A stretch of DNA of 64,000 nt, taken from contig NZ_CP029462.1 in the NCBI RefSeq assembly GCF_003367905.1, positions 1,798,001-1,862,000 on the forward strand, written 5' to 3'. This DNA comes from Megasphaera stantonii (GTDB taxonomy: Bacteria; Bacillota; Negativicutes; Veillonellales; Megasphaeraceae). Positions 59,588-64,000 of the stretch are shown here, one piece after another (position 1 is the first letter of the stretch; every line of letters begins with the position of its first letter). Under the pieces are notes generated by a model. The model saw only the letters and a list, made by a program, of their open reading frames with translations, was not told the origin of the DNA and searched no databases. A program made the translations under genes and the position numbers.

Positions 59588-61183
59588 ATGAAAATATTAG
59601 TCAGCGACGACGTTTCCATCAAAGGGGTAGAGCTGCTGCGGGAGCACGGCTATGAGGTAGACGTCAAAACGAATTTAGACGAAGAAGGCCTTATCGAGTG
59701 CATCGGCGAGTACGACGGCCTGATTACCCGCTCTATGACTCACGTGACGGAGAAGGTCATCGATGCGGCCACGAAATTGAAGGTCATCGGCCGGGCCGGC
59801 GTCGGCGTCGACAGCATCGACATCAAGACGGCGACGGAACGGGGGATTATCGTCGTCAATGCGCCGACGTCCAATACGGTAGCTGCGACGGAACACACCT
59901 GCGCCATGATCATGGCTATGACCCGCCACATCCCCCAGGCTCACGATTCCCTGATGGCCGGCGAATGGGACCGGGAACGGTTTACAGGCATCCAGCTCAA
60001 AGACAAGGTCATCGGCATCATCGGCCTCGGCCGCATTGGCTCGGGCATCGCCAAGCGCATGCAGGCCATGGAAATGAAGACCATCGGCTACGACCCGTAC
60101 ATTCCCGAAGACCGCTTTAAGCAGCTCGGCGTCGAATCGGTTGACTTGGATACGCTCCTGCGCACATCCGACTACATTACGATGCACACGCCTCTGACGA
60201 AGGAGACGACGGGCATGATCGGCGCGGAAGAAATCGCCAAGATGAAAGATGGCGTGCGGGTGATCAACGTATCGCGCGGCGCTGTGCTGGATATCAACGC
60301 CCTGGCTGACGCCCTGCGGAGCGGCCACGTAGCCGGCGCGGCCGTCGACGTCTTTCCGGAAGAACCGCTGGGACAGGACATCAATCCCTTTGAAGGCTTG
60401 GACAACGTCGTCATTACGCCCCATCTGGGCGCATCGACTGTGGAAGCGCAGATCGGCGTGTCCGTCGACGTCGCCGAAGGCGTCATGGCTGCTCTCAACG
60501 GCGAGCCCGTGCCGACGGCGGTCAACATGGCTCCCGTACCGATGAACGTGTACAACGTCATTCACCCCTATTTCGATCTCATGGAACGGATGGGCGTTAT
60601 CGGCGTATACCTCACGGAAGGGCCGATGAAGGAAATCCAGGTCGAATACACGGGCGAACTGGCCGACACGGAAACGCGGCTCCTCACGACGGCCGTCCTC
60701 AAGGGAGCCCTGAACCCCATATTGCAGGATTCGGTCAATTTCGTCAACGCGCCGGAAGTGGCCAAGATGCGCCACATCGCCGTCAAGGAAATCAAGTCCC
60801 ACGACAACGGCTATTTCCTCGACGCTGTGACGGTGCGCATCAAGACGGCCAAGGGCGAACACTCCGTCGTCGGCATGCTGTTCAATAAAAACGAAGCGAA
60901 AATCGTCCAGATCGACGAATACCGCGTCGACTTTACGCCCGAAGGTTACCTGCTCCTGGCGCCGCACGTCGACCAGCCGAACATGATCGGCCAGATTTCG
61001 ACTATCCTCGGCCAGGCCCGCATCAACATCACGGGCATGCAGGTCGGCCGCATGACCCAGGCCGGCAACAACATCATGGCCATCGCCGTGCAGGACGACA
61101 TTCCCAACGATATCATGCTCAAGCTCCGCTCCATCGACGGCATTCTTGATATGAAGCTCATTCACTGCGACGTGCAGCACTAG
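59588..61183 (+). CDS. serA: D-3-phosphoglycerate dehydrogenase (long form)
   Basis: This 531-residue enzyme makes 3-phosphohydroxypyruvate. It has the NAD motif GLGRIGSGIAKRM (about 145-157), INVSRGAVLD with catalytic Arg, TPHLGAST with catalytic His, an intervening ASB domain (about 320-450) and a C-terminal ACT domain (PNMIGQISTILGQARINITG), which binds serine in related enzymes. RBS AGGAGG is upstream. It is the first and feedback-regulated step of serine synthesis. Confidence 0.96.
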   Translation: MKILVSDDVSIKGVELLREHGYEVDVKTNLDEEGLIECIGEYDGLITRSMTHVTEKVIDAATKLKVIGRAGVGVDSIDIKTATERGIIVVNAPTSNTVAATEHTCAMIMAMTRHIPQAHDSLMAGEWDRERFTGIQLKDKVIGIIGLGRIGSGIAKRMQAMEMKTIGYDPYIPEDRFKQLGVESVDLDTLLRTSDYITMHTPLTKETTGMIGAEEIAKMKDGVRVINVSRGAVLDINALADALRSGHVAGAAVDVFPEEPLGQDINPFEGLDNVVITPHLGASTVEAQIGVSVDVAEGVMAALNGEPVPTAVNMAPVPMNVYNVIHPYFDLMERMGVIGVYLTEGPMKEIQVEYTGELADTETRLLTTAVLKGALNPILQDSVNFVNAPEVAKMRHIAVKEIKSHDNGYFLDAVTVRIKTAKGEHSVVGMLFNKNEAKIVQIDEYRVDFTPEGYLLLAPHVDQPNMIGQISTILGQARINITGMQVGRMTQAGNNIMAIAVQDDIPNDIMLKLRSIDGILDMKLIHCDVQH

Positions 61184-61192
61184 GAGGACACT

Positions 61193-61837
61193 ATGGTACG
61201 CATCATACTGATTCGCCACGGCGAAACGCAATGGAATATAGAAGGCCGCTATCAGGGCCAGGAAGACACGCACCTGAGCGAACGGGGCCTCAGGCAGGGC
61301 CATATGGTCGCCCAGGGCCTGAAGGATACGCCTATCGACGCAGCCATTTCCAGTCCCTTGGAACGGTCGTACATGACCTGCGCCTTCTGTGCCGAGCTCC
61401 ACGGCCTCGACGTGCTGAAGGACGACCGGCTCCTGGAAATCAACCACGGCGACTGGGAAGGCCGCCTGGCTGACGACATCGAAGCCCAGTACCCGACGGA
61501 ATTTCACCAGTGGCACACGGAGCCCCATCTGGTCACCATGCCCGGCCCGGGCGGCGAGTCCCTGGAAGATGTGCGCCGCCGCGTCCGCGCCGCCTTCGAC
61601 GAATACGCTGCGGCCTACGACGGCAAGACGGTTCTCGTCGCCGCCCACGACGCCGTAAACAAGGCGATTATCTGCGACGTCCTCGGCCTCGACATGAGCC
61701 ATTTCTGGCAGATCAAGCAGGACAACACCTGCATCAACGTCCTCGAATGCCAGGATGGCCGCTGGCGTCTCGTCCTGCTGAATTCAACAAATCACATGGG
61801 GTATTTGTTCAGCGGTATTGAACAAAAAGGGCTGTAA
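61193..61837 (+). CDS. histidine-phosphatase-superfamily enzyme, candidate phosphoserine phosphatase
   Basis: This 214-residue protein has the RHG motif LIRHGETQWN (His9) and the second catalytic histidine in VAAHDAVNKA (about 150). It resembles phosphoglycerate-mutase-like phosphatases. It begins 9 bp after serA and precedes serS. Because the operon has SerA and SerC but no SerB-type phosphatase, the simplest reading is that this enzyme completes serine synthesis, as metal-independent phosphoserine phosphatases do in some bacteria. Activity on phosphoserine is inferred from context. Confidence 0.8.
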   Translation: MVRIILIRHGETQWNIEGRYQGQEDTHLSERGLRQGHMVAQGLKDTPIDAAISSPLERSYMTCAFCAELHGLDVLKDDRLLEINHGDWEGRLADDIEAQYPTEFHQWHTEPHLVTMPGPGGESLEDVRRRVRAAFDEYAAAYDGKTVLVAAHDAVNKAIICDVLGLDMSHFWQIKQDNTCINVLECQDGRWRLVLLNSTNHMGYLFSGIEQKGL

Positions 61838-61851
61838 CGAGTATAATATAA

Positions 61852-63180
<1,329 letters not shown>

Positions 63181-63211
63181 GACTGAACATATAATAATAG
63201 AAATATAAAAA

Positions 63212-63255
63212 GAACGGGACGTTCCTATGGTATCATAGAAATGTCCCGTTCTTTT
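63212..63255 (+). terminator. terminator after serS
   Basis: Stem AACGGGAC(GTT)/GTCCCGTT with a long inner loop and TTTTT. It lies directly upstream of the decayed toxin locus I and has replaced its leader. Confidence 0.8.
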
Positions 63256-63258
63256 TCG

Positions 63259-63330
63259 ATGCCCATGAACGATAGGAACATCTTTAGACTGCTTCGTATC
63301 GTATGGGTACTTTTGTTACAAAAGAGATAA
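63259..63330 (+). pseudogene. locus I: decayed small toxin-like peptide
   Basis: A 23-residue frame begins MPMNDRNIFRLLRIVWVLLL and ends QKR. It keeps the MPMND start and aliphatic core pattern of loci A and B, but three arginines interrupt it. The SD hairpin and promoter are absent: the serS terminator abuts the start. The antisense promoter survives on the other strand (63438-63410). It is the ninth copy of the family in the window. Confidence 0.55.
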
Positions 63331-63403
63331 CCACCAGTAGCTCCCAACTATTGGCGACTACATCTAGCTGGCTGCAACCGTTTGTCGGTGCTATGCCTTT
63401 TTC
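63318..63403 (-). ncRNA. locus I antisense RNA
   Basis: The minus-strand promoter is TTGTCC (63438-63433), 17 bp, TATGAT (63415-63410). The RNA has GCACCGACAAACGGTTGC, the conserved CCG-ACAAA-CGG hairpin, then decayed terminator sequence. Weaker evidence than the other copies. Confidence 0.5.
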
Positions 63404-63439
63404 AATTTTATCATATCGAGTTATCATAGAGCGGACAAG

Positions 63440-63818
63440 TACATTCTCACATCTTGCGTACACCCCGTAAATATAGTATAGTAAAACCATACTTAATTGC
63501 AACAGAATGGGGGTGAACGAATATGAGATCTGTCCGGTTCCGTAGGCAGGAATGCCAAACAGCTGCACATCATACCAATCGGTATAATTATGTGAAATCA
63601 TATACGGGGGGGGGGTGCGGTTCATATTATAGATATAGCCTGAAAACGCAGGGAGTTTCTGCCCTGCTGCATATAGCATACCCATACAGGCAGAGCGCAA
63701 GTTCTGCCCTTTTGTCGTGCCATTTTCCCGAAGCATACCCCTTGTCATACGGAGGACAGCTGCGTATGTAAGTAGTTTTTTAGGTATGCAATAGCATGTA
63801 ACTAAGGAGGAAAATAGC
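63440..63818. other. upstream region of the second autotransporter with a poly-G tract
   Basis: A run of 10 G lies at 63606-63615, 204 bp before the autotransporter start, followed by TATTAT at 63625-63630. The upstream hexamer is poor (no TTGACA), so a promoter is less clear than at 8701. An 82-codon frame at 63523-63771 crosses the tract and has no family resemblance. Confidence 0.45.
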
Positions 63819-64000
63819 ATGAAAGGCAAACAATTACGAAAAGCCGTGCTGCTCGGCATGGCAATGAGCATGGCCATCTGGACGACGGGCATGGCGGAAG
63901 AAATTAGGATAGAAAATCCTATTGAAGTTAATCAAGATTATGGAGAAACATATAATAAGCCTACTGATAATTTTGTTATTGAAACATCTACAACAGCCAT
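63819..64000 (+). CDS. autotransporter, 5' end (runs off the window)
   Basis: The visible 60 residues start MKGKQLRKAVLLGMAMSMAI with a signal peptide ending near MAEE, very like the first autotransporter (KAVVLGLLLSTGM). The next residues (IENPIEVNQDYGETYNKPTD) are AT-rich in codon use, like the first passenger. A strong RBS AGGAGG lies upstream. The type V barrel should lie beyond the window end. A poly-G tract is 204 bp upstream. Confidence 0.7.
   Translation, partial: MKGKQLRKAVLLGMAMSMAIWTTGMAEEIRIENPIEVNQDYGETYNKPTDNFVIETSTTA

Noticed and set aside
59675-61702. 675-codon minus-strand frame across serA and the phosphatase gene
   Set aside because: It spans two well-identified genes on the other strand and has no recognisable motifs.
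63523-63771. 82-codon frame spanning the second poly-G tract
   Set aside because: It has a GGGGGTG upstream but no protein-like pattern, and it would change frame with tract length; treated as non-coding.

Overview
The window looks like a chromosomal segment from an anaerobic, diderm Firmicute of the Negativicutes, most like Megasphaera. This is inferred from gene content, not from a database match. The signs are Gram-negative-style autotransporters with signal peptides and C-terminal beta-barrels, together with Firmicute T-box leaders, PyrR, DUF1659/DUF2922 proteins and HxlR/SorC regulators. Lactate and glycerol use, a class II ribonucleotide reductase and mid-50s GC core genes also fit.

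Layout. 0-3.7 kb: an unknown protein, an exported SGNH hydrolase, two tandem small toxin/antisense-RNA loci and an HxlR regulator beside a TIGR04076 protein. 4.2-8.2 kb: a phage-like module (DnaD-like protein, possible helicase loader, amidase, DUF1659, DUF2922, sigma-like factor) with three hairpin-rich repeats. 8.7-12.9 kb: a large autotransporter behind a poly-G promoter, then a triple zinc-finger protein. 13.0-17.4 kb: six head-to-tail copies of the small toxin/antisense-RNA locus at about 330-bp spacing, split by a macrodomain gene and tRNA-Leu; one copy is broken by an IS3-family element. 17.6-19.6 kb: an exported esterase and an MNT/HEPN pair with an amber-interrupted HEPN. 19.6-26.5 kb: a SorC regulator and the glp glycerol genes. 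26.6-27.8 kb: a frameshifted Rpn-type nuclease and a stand-alone C-terminal copy. 27.9-30 kb: cysK and cysE with a T-box. 30.6-37.7 kb: lactate utilisation (lutC, lutB fusion), late menaquinone synthesis and FixCX. 37.9-40.7 kb: a candidate C-rich small RNA, ferredoxin, lspA, rluD, pyrR and a 27-residue membrane peptide. 40.9-52 kb: hydrolases, an MFS transporter, a metallo-beta-lactamase-fold protein, LysR, Rpn fragments, flavoproteins, TetR, dhaKLM and GNAT. 52-58 kb: nrdJ, an autotransporter relic and an extracytoplasmic flavodoxin/NapH-like/DUF362 operon. 58-63.2 kb: serC, serA, a histidine phosphatase and serS behind a T-box. 63.2-64 kb: a ninth, decayed toxin locus and the start of another autotransporter behind a second poly-G tract.

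Metabolic reading. Glycerol enters by GlpF and is used through GlpK and the GlpA-like dehydrogenase, or through PTS-driven dihydroxyacetone kinase. Lactate is oxidised by the Lut proteins. FixCX could pass electrons from electron-transfer flavoprotein to the menaquinone made by the neighbouring prenyltransferase and methyltransferase. Serine and cysteine synthesis each sit behind an amino-acid-sensing T-box.

The most unusual content is the nine-copy family of loci encoding 23-27-residue hydrophobic peptides, each facing a convergent structured antisense RNA and sharing a bidirectional terminator with it. The layout is that of a type I toxin-antitoxin system of the Fst/par kind, but I cannot assign the peptides to a named family. 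Other strong signals are a probable phase-variable promoter (TTGACA, 11 G, TATATT), a small RNA with C-rich hairpin loops, and intergenic repeats whose stems differ but stay palindromic around a constant loop.
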